Below, one piece after another: positions 28,206 through 35,957 of a DNA stretch of 64,000 nucleotides; positions within the stretch are counted from its first letter, which is position 1, and each line of letters starts with the position of its first letter. The position numbers were made by a program, and so were the translations under genes. This DNA comes from Rhizobium sp. P32RR-XVIII (GTDB lineage Bacteria; Pseudomonadota; Alphaproteobacteria; Rhizobiales; Rhizobiaceae): contig NZ_JABAIH010000004.1 in NCBI RefSeq assembly GCF_012641395.1, positions 496,001-560,000 of the forward strand, written 5' to 3'. The notes under the pieces were generated by a model. That model was not told the DNA's origin. It saw only the letters and a list, made by a program, of their open reading frames with translations, and searched no databases.

Positions 28206-29318
28206 ATGCCGCTTCGCCTAGCCACATTCAACGTCGAAAACCTGATGACGCGTTTCGATTTCACCGGCTTTCGCAATCAGCTGCGCCAGGACCGGGTCAT
28301 CAAGCTGTTCGAGGTCCAGAGCGAGGGCGTCTATCAGCAGCTCGAGCAGGCCCGCGTCATCGCCTCCACCGACGACACCCGCCAGATGACGGCGCTGGCA
28401 ATTGCCGACGCTGATGCCGACATTCTCTGCCTGCAGGAAATCGACAACATGGCCGCCCTGCAAGCTTTCGAATACGGCTATCTGTTCCGCATGGTCGGAA
28501 ACGGCTACCGGCAGAGATATCTTGTCGAAGGCAATGACAGCCGCGGCATCGATGTTGCCGTCCTGATGCGCGAGGAGACGCGTGACGGGCAGAAAATCGA
28601 GCTGCGCGACATCAAGAGCCATGCCGCGCTGACCTATCGCGATTTTGATCTGTTCGACGACAAGCTGGCGCTCACGAACCGTATCGACGACAAGATCTTC
28701 AAACGCGACTGCCTGGAGCTCGACCTTTTGATCGGCGGCGTGCCCTTGTCGCTCTATGTCGTGCACTTCAAATCGATGGACGGGCCGCGCACCAATGGTG
28801 TCGACAGCAGGCACGCGACGATGCCAATCCGCCGAGCGGAGGCATCAGCGGTGCGCCGGATCATCGAGAACAGATTTGGCGCCGGAAATACCGCCAACAA
28901 GAACTTCGCCATCTGCGGCGACATGAACGACTATCAGGAGCGTATCGACGTGATCGGGACGCGGCGAAGCGGATACCGTTTCGAGCATCAGGACGAGACC
29001 GAAAGCGCGCTCGATGTTTTCAGTCGTGATGGCTTTGTCGAGAATGTCGCCCGCCGCCGCGATCCGCTCGACCGCTGGACGCTTTATCACGCGCGCGGCC
29101 CTGAGGAGCAGTGGCTCTGCCAGCTCGACTATATTTGGCTGTCGCCGGCGCTCGCCAGAATGAATGCCGAGAGAAAGCCGGAAATCATTCGCAACGGCCA
29201 GCCCTTCCGCACCGTCTTTCCGCCCGGCCAGGAAGTGGAGCGCTATCCGCGCACCGGCTGGGACCGGCCGAAAGCGTCAGACCATTGCCCCCTCGTGATG
29301 ACTTTGGATTTGAGATGA
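28206..29318 (+). CDS. Endonuclease/exonuclease/phosphatase family protein
   Basis: This 370-residue member of the metal-dependent DNase I/AP-endonuclease/phosphatase superfamily has LATFNVENL at the N-terminus, DADILCLQEIDNM near residue 80 (metal Glu), CGDMNDYQ near residue 240, and SDHCPLVMTLD at the C-terminus (catalytic Asp-His). No signal peptide is seen, so it is probably cytoplasmic. Its stop overlaps the start of the Nudix-like gene (ATGA), so the two are coupled. Nucleic acid or phosphoester substrate is undecided. Confidence 0.88.
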   Translation: MPLRLATFNVENLMTRFDFTGFRNQLRQDRVIKLFEVQSEGVYQQLEQARVIASTDDTRQMTALAIADADADILCLQEIDNMAALQAFEYGYLFRMVGNGYRQRYLVEGNDSRGIDVAVLMREETRDGQKIELRDIKSHAALTYRDFDLFDDKLALTNRIDDKIFKRDCLELDLLIGGVPLSLYVVHFKSMDGPRTNGVDSRHATMPIRRAEASAVRRIIENRFGAGNTANKNFAICGDMNDYQERIDVIGTRRSGYRFEHQDETESALDVFSRDGFVENVARRRDPLDRWTLYHARGPEEQWLCQLDYIWLSPALARMNAERKPEIIRNGQPFRTVFPPGQEVERYPRTGWDRPKASDHCPLVMTLDLR

Positions 29319-30049
29319 ACATGCATTTTTCAGAGGATTTTGCCGGCTGGCCGCCGGAAAATACGGTGTTTCCCGTGGCTGCCGTCAACCTTCATGTGCT
29401 CGACGGCGAACATCCCTACCGCCAGGCAAAACGCGAGGATATCGCCCGCAACTGGGAGGCAGAAGTAAGCGCAAACCCGGCGCTCTTCGATGGCAGGATG
29501 GTGTTTCAGCACCGGCTGGCGTTGGGAGAAGACGGCATTGCAGGGCAGGGATACATCGTTCCCTTCTCGACCTTGATGTATTGGCGCCGGCAGCAGGATC
29601 GCGGCGGCGCCATGCATCTCTTCGCCTATCCGGTGATCGAGAGCTCCGACGGCGCGCTGGTGGCAATCCGCATGGGCGCACACACGGCCAATCCGGGCCA
29701 GATCTACTTCGCCTGCGGTTCGCTGGAGCCGGAGGATATCATCTCCGGCGTTTGCGATCTGGAGCACAACATGCGCCGTGAGGTGTTGGAGGAAACAGGG
29801 CTCGATCTTGCCGATGCCAGGCCGGGCGAAGGCTACCATGCCAGCCACTTCCGCCGGGCGCTCACCATCTTCCGCATGTTCACCTTCGACATGACGGCAG
29901 ACGAGATTATAGGGCGAATCGAGAGGCACATGACGGTGGCCGAGGATCAGGAGATCGCCGGTGCCGTCGCGATCCGCTCCGCCGATCATTCGGCCTATCC
30001 CTACAACATCGGGATGCTGCCGGTCATCGATTGGTATTTCACTCGCTGA
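29315..30049 (+). CDS. Nudix-like hydrolase
   Basis: The 244-residue product has a Nudix-type core with REVLEETGLDL near residue 158, matching the R-E-x-x-E-E-x-G half of the Nudix box; the first half (G-x5-E) is irregular, with GSLEPED displaced upstream. It may hydrolyse a nucleoside diphosphate derivative, or be a non-canonical member. It is translationally coupled to the preceding phosphoesterase gene, which suggests joint action on a phosphorylated metabolite. Confidence 0.75.
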   Translation: MNMHFSEDFAGWPPENTVFPVAAVNLHVLDGEHPYRQAKREDIARNWEAEVSANPALFDGRMVFQHRLALGEDGIAGQGYIVPFSTLMYWRRQQDRGGAMHLFAYPVIESSDGALVAIRMGAHTANPGQIYFACGSLEPEDIISGVCDLEHNMRREVLEETGLDLADARPGEGYHASHFRRALTIFRMFTFDMTADEIIGRIERHMTVAEDQEIAGAVAIRSADHSAYPYNIGMLPVIDWYFTR

Positions 30050-30128
30050 AACGAAGCTTAATGCCTTGCACTCGTTTCTGCGGTCGGGCAGGTTGCAGGT
30101 CCGAGGACCGAGAGACAGGGAGGCCGAT

Positions 30129-31043
30129 GTGGCGCGCAGCTACAGCGTCTATGACGTGTTCACCGACCGTAAACTTGCCGGAAATCCGCTGGCCGTCATC
30201 TTCGACGGCGAGGATTTGAGCGACGAAGCAATGCAATCGATCGCCCGCGAGATGAACCTTTCCGAGACGGTGTTTGTACAGGCCTCAGCCAATCCGGCCT
30301 ACACCGCCAGGCTCAGGATTTTCACGCCCGGTCGCGAACTGCCTTTTGCCGGTCATCCGACGGTCGGTACGGCGATAGCGCTTGCTGAGCAGGCGCATGG
30401 CTGCGACATGACGCTGGACCTCGTTTCCGTGCTTGAGGAAAATGTCGGGCCTGTGCGCTGCGCGGTCCGGCTGCGGAGAGGAGAGGCGAGCTTTGCCGAA
30501 TTCGACCTGCCGAGGAAATCCCAGCAGATCAATATGCCGCTTGAAAAGCTGGGCATCGCCAACGCGCTGTCGCTGAAGGTGACCGAGATCGGCTTCGAAA
30601 ATCATGTGCCGTCGCTCTGGACCGCCGGCGTGCCTTTCCTGCTGGTTCCTGTTCACGATGTCGGTGCGGCAATGCGGCTCGAGTTCGATCCGCAGCTATG
30701 GGAGAACACCGTCCCCTTTGTCGATGGCTCGCTCGCCTCTGCCTACATCTACTGCCGCGCCGGCGTGAACCATCCGGCGAGGTTCCATGCCCGCATGTTT
30801 GCGAGCGGCATGGGAATAGCCGAGGACCCGGCGACCGGCTCGGCTGTCGCAGCACTTTCGGGGGCGATCCACCATTTCGACCGGCTGCCGGATGGTCATC
30901 ATCCGATGGCGGTCGAGCAGGGTATCGAGATGGGCAGGCCATCCTTGATTCATCTGCATGTGGATGTCGAAGGCGGCACGATCTCCAATGCCCGGATTGG
31001 CGGGCAGGCGGTGCGCGTTGCAACGGGCACGCTCGACCTTTGA
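30129..31043 (+). CDS. PhzF-family isomerase
   Basis: The 304-residue protein has two PhzF/diaminopimelate-epimerase-like halves. The conserved glutamate is in MNLSETVFVQ (about residue 45), followed by FTPGRELPFAGHPTVG and, in the second half, GIAEDPATGSAV. Relatives catalyse isomerization or epimerization on small carboxylates; no phenazine genes are nearby, so that name should not be read literally. GTG 30129 is chosen for GGGAGG upstream and family fit. Confidence 0.88.
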   Translation: MARSYSVYDVFTDRKLAGNPLAVIFDGEDLSDEAMQSIAREMNLSETVFVQASANPAYTARLRIFTPGRELPFAGHPTVGTAIALAEQAHGCDMTLDLVSVLEENVGPVRCAVRLRRGEASFAEFDLPRKSQQINMPLEKLGIANALSLKVTEIGFENHVPSLWTAGVPFLLVPVHDVGAAMRLEFDPQLWENTVPFVDGSLASAYIYCRAGVNHPARFHARMFASGMGIAEDPATGSAVAALSGAIHHFDRLPDGHHPMAVEQGIEMGRPSLIHLHVDVEGGTISNARIGGQAVRVATGTLDL

Positions 31044-31059
31044 TTTCATTGCATTTCAG

Positions 31060-31105
31060 CCATGCGGAAAAATCTTCGAAATTAATCGAAGAATTTTCCG
31101 CATGG
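31060..31105. repeat. Long hairpin between the PhzF-family gene and tRNA-Lys
   Basis: Two 20-base arms (31060-31079 and 31086-31105) pair at 19 of 20 positions around a six-base A/T loop. There is no T run after it. It could end the upstream transcript from either strand, and it abuts the tRNA promoter. Confidence 0.7.
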
Positions 31106-31108
31106 CGC

Positions 31109-31136
31109 TGGACAAGGTGAGCGATCCTGTTTATAC
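31109..31136 (+). promoter_or_regulatory. Candidate promoter of tRNA-Lys
   Basis: TGGACA (31109-31114) and TTATAC (31131-31136) are 16 bases apart and end 31 bases before the tRNA, close to sigma-70 consensus. Confidence 0.45.
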
Positions 31137-31167
31137 GCCCGGTCACACCGCGCAGCCAAGCGCGAAC

Positions 31168-31243
<76 letters not shown>

Positions 31244-31250
31244 TTTTTCG

Positions 31251-31283
31251 TAACGAAATCAAAACGTTACGCTGATTTCGTTA
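31251..31283. repeat. Inverted repeat just downstream of tRNA-Lys
   Basis: TAACGAAATCA and TGATTTCGTTA are perfect 11-base arms around an 11-base spacer that itself holds CGTTACG, matching CGTAACG at the left edge. It begins eight bases after the tRNA. It could be a tRNA transcript terminator or an integrase arm site; neither is proven. Confidence 0.6.
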
Positions 31284-31537
31284 GTCAGCATACGAAACAC
31301 GGACGCCCCGCTAGATCACCGTTAGACCGCGCGAGGTAAGTATTTGTTTTTCCGTTCTATTTTTGTTGCGCGTCAATAGAAATGTGGATAACCGGAAACG
31401 GCTCCGACATGACGTTGATGTAGCTAGTCCCTTCTCAGTTCAAAACTGAGGAACGAGGTGCCGCCGTGGGCTTGGCTATCCACGCTCGCCATTCTGGGAT
31501 ACCCCTGCGCTCTGCAAGTTTCAATTTCGGAGAGCCA

Positions 31538-32392
31538 ATGTCGAAGGTGCTGCTTCAGAAGAGTCCGGACATACGGCGGCGGATTATTGCCGGGATGGAA
31601 TTCTACCTCGCTCAGGCGAGAAAACGGCTACTAGTCCGCTTCGGCGCTTCCCCGATGGAAGACGAAGCCCGGACGTATGCCGAGACCCATTTTCATGAAA
31701 TCGGCCGCTACTTTGATCCCGACAGTCACGATGTCTCCGACTTTGCGTATGCCGCGTGGGAAGCTGCCGCTGATTTCCACATCCGTCTGATCGACATGCG
31801 AAGGGAGACTATGCTCTCCGTGGTCGCCGGAATGTACCACACGTGGGAGAAACAGCTTCGCGAGTGGCTGGTTCAGGAATTCGCGCACAGCTTTGAAATG
31901 ACGTTGCTTAGGCCAAAGCTGTGGCAAAGGAATACGGACGAACTATTCAAGTTCCTGTCGGGGTTAGGAATAGTAGCCCATGACGAAGCGTTCTATCCTG
32001 TCATTGATGAGTGTCGGCTGGTGGTGAACGTCTACAAGCACGCAGAGGGAAGCTCATTCGAGGAGCTCAAGGCACGAAAGCCTTGTTATTTCGGCGCGGC
32101 GCTACGCAAGGGCACGCTTTCACCTGCACTCATAAAGGCTGGATCGACAGATGGGAGGTTGCTCGGCGGTTCGGAAGCGGGCGGTAATCGCCGCCCTGAT
32201 GCCGAAGCTGCGCTGCACGTCCTGTGGCAACAAAGGGAACAATACTTGGACGGCAGGAAAGCTGAAGCGATAACAGAGGAATCTGTAGAGCGATCGTACT
32301 TCCTTCACCGTGTCTGCAGATTTACAGAAGCGTGGGGCTCTCAAGGACTCCGGGTCCGTATAGCGTCAGCTCCGATATCGAATTGGAGGTAA
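31538..32392 (+). CDS. Hypothetical protein, HEPN-like features
   Basis: This 284-residue protein is of unknown family. The helical N-terminal two-thirds (residues 1-185) contain RLVVNVYKHAEGSSFEEL, reminiscent of the conserved Lys-His-containing helix of HEPN/Abi-like RNases, but the spacing is not the canonical R-x4-6-H, so this is only a hint. After about residue 188 the composition changes and another frame carries a zinc-ribbon-like sequence, so the C-terminus may be out-of-frame read-through after a deletion. Start 31538 has CGGAG upstream. It is followed after two bases by a second small gene. Confidence 0.6.
   Translation: MSKVLLQKSPDIRRRIIAGMEFYLAQARKRLLVRFGASPMEDEARTYAETHFHEIGRYFDPDSHDVSDFAYAAWEAAADFHIRLIDMRRETMLSVVAGMYHTWEKQLREWLVQEFAHSFEMTLLRPKLWQRNTDELFKFLSGLGIVAHDEAFYPVIDECRLVVNVYKHAEGSSFEELKARKPCYFGAALRKGTLSPALIKAGSTDGRLLGGSEAGGNRRPDAEAALHVLWQQREQYLDGRKAEAITEESVERSYFLHRVCRFTEAWGSQGLRVRIASAPISNWR
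32101..32273 (+). pseudogene. Fossil of a small zinc-ribbon protein
   Basis: In frames other than that of the overlapping gene, GHAFTCTHKGW and RWEVARRFGSG are followed, after a one-base frame change near 32166, by VIAALMPKLRCTSCGNKGN and a stop at 32271. This matches the layout of short rhizobial proteins with a C-x2-C ribbon after an RFG helix. One of the expected N-terminal cysteines is gone. Recognition is by pattern only. Confidence 0.35.
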
Positions 32393-32394
32393 GC

Positions 32395-32694
32395 ATGCGT
32401 GATCCAGCTATGGGAGTCGCACTGGAACTCGGGGCAATCACATGTGTCCTCGGCGGCGCAGTCAGCAACGGTTTCATGAACGCGCTTGCGAAGGCTGACG
32501 AGCGCCGCGAGGAACGCGCAGCGCGCCAGTATGCCGATGACCTCGCAGAAGCGCGCTGGCGCGCAGATGATCTCGGCCGTGTCGTTATCGCAGGGGCGCA
32601 GCGCATCGCCGCGCTCGAGGCCGAAGTGCGGAGGCTCAAGACGGCTCTGTCGCAGCGTCAGGCACATATCGACCGTCTTAAGGGAGAGCGCTGA
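32395..32694 (+). CDS. Small coiled-coil protein of unknown function
   Basis: This 99-residue protein has a short glycine/alanine-rich N-terminus (GVALELGAITCVLGGAVS) that could be membrane-associated, then a long charged helix (residues about 38-99) with heptad-like spacing. The start at 32395 has TTGGAGG at ideal distance and lies two bases after the preceding stop, so the two are co-translated. No family was recognised. Confidence 0.6.
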   Translation: MRDPAMGVALELGAITCVLGGAVSNGFMNALAKADERREERAARQYADDLAEARWRADDLGRVVIAGAQRIAALEAEVRRLKTALSQRQAHIDRLKGER

Positions 32695-32695
32695 G

Positions 32696-32914
32696 GTGAT
32701 CCCTGATCTTTCCGACCGCGGTCTACGTGAGCAGTTTGGGGATGTCATGCTAGAGATTCCAGAGCTCTTTGAGGCTCTCAGGCGCTTCGAAATCGAACGC
32801 CGCCAGTCCCAGGAGAATGTCGGCTTCAAATTGTATGGTGCTGGCGTCTCTGTCTTATGCCCCTTCGGGGGCGTACTTCGGATTCAGGTTGGGAACTCCC
32901 GGAGCATTGAATAG
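32696..32914 (+). CDS. Possible short hypothetical protein
   Basis: A 72-residue frame starts at GTG 32696, one base after the previous stop, with AAGGGAG nine bases upstream. The N-terminal half (IPDLSDRGLREQFGDVML) is plausible helix; the C-terminal third overlaps the end of the minus-strand gene and may be non-native. It may be the third gene of this small operon or a remnant. Confidence 0.35.
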   Translation: MIPDLSDRGLREQFGDVMLEIPELFEALRRFEIERRQSQENVGFKLYGAGVSVLCPFGGVLRIQVGNSRSIE

Positions 32915-33364
32915 CTCTCGAAACCGGGCTGACACGAAATCGCGCCTGCGCTGCTCCACATCTTCTTCGGACGGAAGGATCTCGGACGTTTCTGTGCTCC
33001 GCTTCGGCTTGGCGAAATGCGGGATGACCATCCTGTGTTCCAGACTCCGTTCGACCGCCGACAGCGGCGACCCGCCGAGCAGGACGAGGTCGACGGCGCT
33101 GATATTGAGCAGCCAATCTTGCTCCCATTCCGAAAGCGCGGATAGATCCATCAACGGGCGATCGGCTTCGTTGGCGCGGCAGTATGCGCCGAGTACATTA
33201 ACGACGGCGAAGTTAATGACACTGCCGGCAGCCATATGAATGCGGTCGGGATCCGCAACAGTCGGGGCCGACATGATTTCCCGGTCGATCGCGGAATGGA
33301 CAGCGATGAGAGGAAGGCCTGGACACAGATCGAGGCTTTCCTCCGGGAAGCGATGCAACAGCAC
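32855..33364 (-). CDS. Hypothetical protein, possibly an incomplete gene
   Basis: The 169-residue product has coding-like composition throughout (LCPGLPLIAVHSAIDREIMSAP, LSEWEQDWLLNISAVDLVLLGG). It has no family I recognise and no signal or membrane segment. The best start is GTG 33364; coding-like sequence continues upstream to a TAA at about 33417, so it may be the detached second part of the adjacent membrane-protein gene or a separate gene with an overlapping start. It converges on the small plus-strand genes. Confidence 0.45.
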   Translation of the reverse strand: MLLHRFPEESLDLCPGLPLIAVHSAIDREIMSAPTVADPDRIHMAAGSVINFAVVNVLGAYCRANEADRPLMDLSALSEWEQDWLLNISAVDLVLLGGSPLSAVERSLEHRMVIPHFAKPKRSTETSEILPSEEDVEQRRRDFVSARFRELFNAPGVPNLNPKYAPEGA

Positions 33365-34178
33365 GTAGACACAGTTGCCGCCTGATGATGCCGCTTTGGC
33401 TGGCGGCGAACCCCCTTACGGGGGTCGGGTAAGCGGGAACGTAGCTGACCATCCGGCCCTGTTCGTCGAGAAGGATCTTCGCCCGCACGCCGCGTCGCCC
33501 CCTGACCTTGAACACGACCGCGTCGGTCCTGAAATCGTCCGGAACAAGCTCGTTGCCGTCCCTGTCAACGATGACCTTCCGCTGTCCCCCGACATCACGG
33601 AACCCGTTGCTGGCGAGGAAGGCGGCATTGTCCCGCTCGACCTTGTGGGCGGCCGTGCGTCGCGGCCTTTCCAGAAGTCCCAATGCGAGGCCGATCGCGG
33701 CGAGCACGCCCTGCGCCGCCAGTTCCGCGACCGCGATGTAATGCGCCGGATTTTCCCCCTTCCACTCGTGGAAGAAGGGTGCGACGAACAGGAAGATCAG
33801 CATGAAGGCCGGGAGGCTTGCCCCGATGAGGATGGCGGTGAGGACAAAGGTCACGAAGAAGGTGCCGACCGGGCCGCGGTCATGCCCGCGCGTCATATTC
33901 CACATTCCATAGGCGGTGCCGCACAGGGTGAAGGCCGCGACAAGCAGAAGCAGGATGCTATCCTTCGACGCCTTGTAGATGTCGCGCCCGGCGCTGAGGC
34001 CCGCCCCGCGATGGCGGAGCGCTGTAGGATATCGAGAAGCGGGCTGTCGCAGCTGTTTCTGGCCATGATCGAGGACTTCAACCGTTGGAGGAAAGAAATT
34101 CAGGCACTGGCTTTGCGCTCGGATCCGGAAGGTGGCCTGGGTGTTGTGGCGCATCCCGCTTCGATGTTCGCCGCGCAA
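33213..34178 (-). pseudogene. Membrane protein, probably truncated
   Basis: The believable part is about 33370-34010. It has three hydrophobic segments (ILLLLVAAFTLCGTAYG, FFVTFVLTAILIGASLPAF, AELAAQGVLAAIGLALGLL), a basic linker, and a soluble tail (FRDVGGQRKVIVDRDG, RGVRAKILLDEQGRMVSYVP). No start codon with a ribosome site precedes GRDIYKASKDS, and the sequence upstream looks like another gene's frame, so the N-terminus is probably lost. The frame runs past the believable C-terminus into the 32855-33364 gene. Function is unknown; small transfer-type membrane proteins look similar. Confidence 0.4.
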
Positions 34179-34452
34179 GCTTGAACGGCAGTCTCGACGC
34201 CTTGAGGAAGAGCCTCAAGAACGCCCACACGGCGCACACGATCCACGCTGCCGTCCCGAGCAGTGTCCAGATCACCTCGAGAAGCCGCGCGGCGAGCTTC
34301 GCTGTCAGCTTGGCCCCATTGCGCAGGGCGAGCATGCCGCGATATTTCGGGCCGAGCTTCTCCGCTGCCGTGCCAAGCTTCTTCAGATCGCCGATCTCCC
34401 CGGCGTTCTCGATGGTCTGCATCGCGGCCCGGTATCCCCGCTTCGCGGACAC
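34078..34452 (-). CDS. Membrane-anchored hypothetical protein, possibly truncated
   Basis: The frame encodes about 124 residues: a helical soluble part (AMQTIENAGEIGDLKKLGTA), one or two membrane segments (LLEVIWTLLGTAAWIVCAVW), and a basic tail. Coding-like sequence extends upstream of the GTG at 34452 to a TAA near 34488 (VGEAAGAVYSV), which suggests the N-terminus of a longer protein is missing. No family was recognised. Confidence 0.4.
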   Translation of the reverse strand: MSAKRGYRAAMQTIENAGEIGDLKKLGTAAEKLGPKYRGMLALRNGAKLTAKLAARLLEVIWTLLGTAAWIVCAVWAFLRLFLKASRLPFKLARRTSKRDAPQHPGHLPDPSAKPVPEFLSSNG

Positions 34453-34516
34453 CGAGTAGACCGCCCCTGCGGCCTCGCCGACAGTTTATGTCGGCCAGAG
34501 CGCCGAGAGGCAGATA

Positions 34517-34987
34517 TTGTTGCAGTCGACTGGACTATCATCGGTCGCCATGCTTGGTGCATACGCCTACGGCAAGGCCAACTATACGCCGCCGGGTAGT
34601 GAGTGCCCGCCGATCAGCAACCTGCGCTTCTTTGATGCCTCACGATGCACTGATGCTGCTGCGGTGACGGTATATCCTGAGCCCTGGCTGGCGATTCTAG
34701 TCCGGGGCGTTGCGGTCACCTTGATACTTGGTGGCCTTGCCGCCACATTCGATAGATCCGTGTTGGCTAGATATCTGCTGGCCGGATGGCTCGCTTTCTG
34801 CGCCGTGATCGCCGTCTCCGGATATTTCAGCTATTCCGGTATGGGTCGGTTCCCTGGAGCCTATTTTGTTGCCTACCCGGCTACGACAGTGGTTGCATTC
34901 GGTGTGGCAGCTGCATGCGTGGCAGCAATCGCCAACATCGCACTCAGGATTCGTTTCGCTGGTCCGGCAATAGGACGACGAGGATGA
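34517..34987 (+). CDS. Small integral membrane protein of unknown function
   Basis: This protein of up to 156 residues has a hydrophilic loop with two cysteines (SECPPISNLRFFDASRCTDA) and three hydrophobic segments (WLAILVRGVAVTLILGGLAA, LAGWLAFCAVIAVSGYF, TTVVAFGVAAACVAAIANIA). The start may be TTG 34517 or ATG 34550 (MLGAYAYGK). Its stop overlaps the next start as ATGA. No family was recognised. Confidence 0.55.
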   Translation: MLQSTGLSSVAMLGAYAYGKANYTPPGSECPPISNLRFFDASRCTDAAAVTVYPEPWLAILVRGVAVTLILGGLAATFDRSVLARYLLAGWLAFCAVIAVSGYFSYSGMGRFPGAYFVAYPATTVVAFGVAAACVAAIANIALRIRFAGPAIGRRG

Positions 34988-35439
34988 AGATCGTCCTCTC
35001 CGAGTACCAGCAATATGCAGCACTCGCGGCTGCGGCGATCATCCTCGTCGTCCTCTATCTGCAGATCGCCGACGACGGCTTCTCTGGGTTTGGATGGGTT
35101 CTAGGCGTTCTCGCGGCGGCAGTGCTCGTGATCCTTGGTATCGGACCTGTCGGCAATGCGGCAGCACCTGCCAGGGCGCCTGCACACGTCTCGCCGACAA
35201 AGGAAGAACTGGAGGTCGGGCGCCAGAAGCTGCGTGAGAGCGCAGAACTGTTGGCAATCGAGGTCGAGGAGCGTACGACGATCCTTGAGCGCGATCTCGC
35301 AGGTGCTCGCTTGGCCGCGTCGATCCCCTTTCCGCCTTGCGATACAGTCCTTGTGGAGCGAACACGACTCCGGCCTCCAGATCTCCTCCGCTTGACGACA
35401 TCGCCGATCGAAACCCGGAGTGGTAAGGTTACCTGCTGA
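34984..35439 (+). CDS. Small membrane protein with coiled-coil tail
   Basis: The 151-residue product has two N-terminal hydrophobic segments (YAALAAAAIILVVLYLQI and WVLGVLAAAVLVILGIG) and a charged helical tail (residues about 75-110: KEELEVGRQKLRESAELLAIE). It is coupled to the previous gene by a four-base overlap. The last 25 residues abut the truncated minus-strand nuclease gene and may not be original. Confidence 0.55.
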   Translation: MKIVLSEYQQYAALAAAAIILVVLYLQIADDGFSGFGWVLGVLAAAVLVILGIGPVGNAAAPARAPAHVSPTKEELEVGRQKLRESAELLAIEVEERTTILERDLAGARLAASIPFPPCDTVLVERTRLRPPDLLRLTTSPIETRSGKVTC

Positions 35440-35957
35440 TCAGAGAGGACTCTGTCGTCATACGAACCGCGCATATACTGCACGAAATCCCAAGCCGCAC
35501 GGACGTCTGAACAATCCAGAGCTCGGTCGTCGCGATCGAGGTCCTTCTTGTCTATCGTGACGGTCCAGCAGAGCTCGAGACTTTCCTCGAGCGTCTGACG
35601 CGTCCAGTTTCCCGTCGACACGATTAGTCGCAGCCGCCAGTCGTCGGCCCTTTTTCGTGCCGGAAGCCCAGAATAGCGACCTTTGCATGAAGCAGTCTGA
35701 ATGGCCTTTCGACTTTGCGCCGGGGCAAATGGACGACCCCAGGTATGTCGACCGGGGGCAACTGAGGGCTGCCCGGGTCGAGCATCAGCGCAAGCCGCGG
35801 AATGCCTTGCCACGCACGCTGGCCGATCGTTCGGCGGGTGAAGCGCTCGGCAGCATCGTTCAGGAAAGGCGCGTCGCCCGAATAGCCGACGATCCAACCG
35901 AATTCGCCGACATAGTCCGACGGTGCGTCGAAATGCTGAGCGATAGCGGCACGTCAT
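35440..35957 (-). pseudogene. Tdp1/phospholipase D-like nuclease, frameshifted and truncated
   Basis: The start ATG overlaps the stop of the 417-residue gene (ATGA), but after codon 2 the coding frame is offset by one base: HFDAPSDYVGEFGWIVGYSG, AAERFTRRTIG, then the HxK motif in FRLLHAKVAILGF. At the A5G3 run near 35650 the frame returns with RLRLIVSTGNWTRQTLE, the Asn-bearing strand that follows HxK in Tdp1-like enzymes. The second HKD half is missing: coding sequence ends near 35440 against the end of a plus-strand gene. Intact relatives are DNA- or RNA-end-processing phosphodiesterases. Two indels plus a 3' truncation mark it as dead unless the sequence has errors. Confidence 0.6.
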
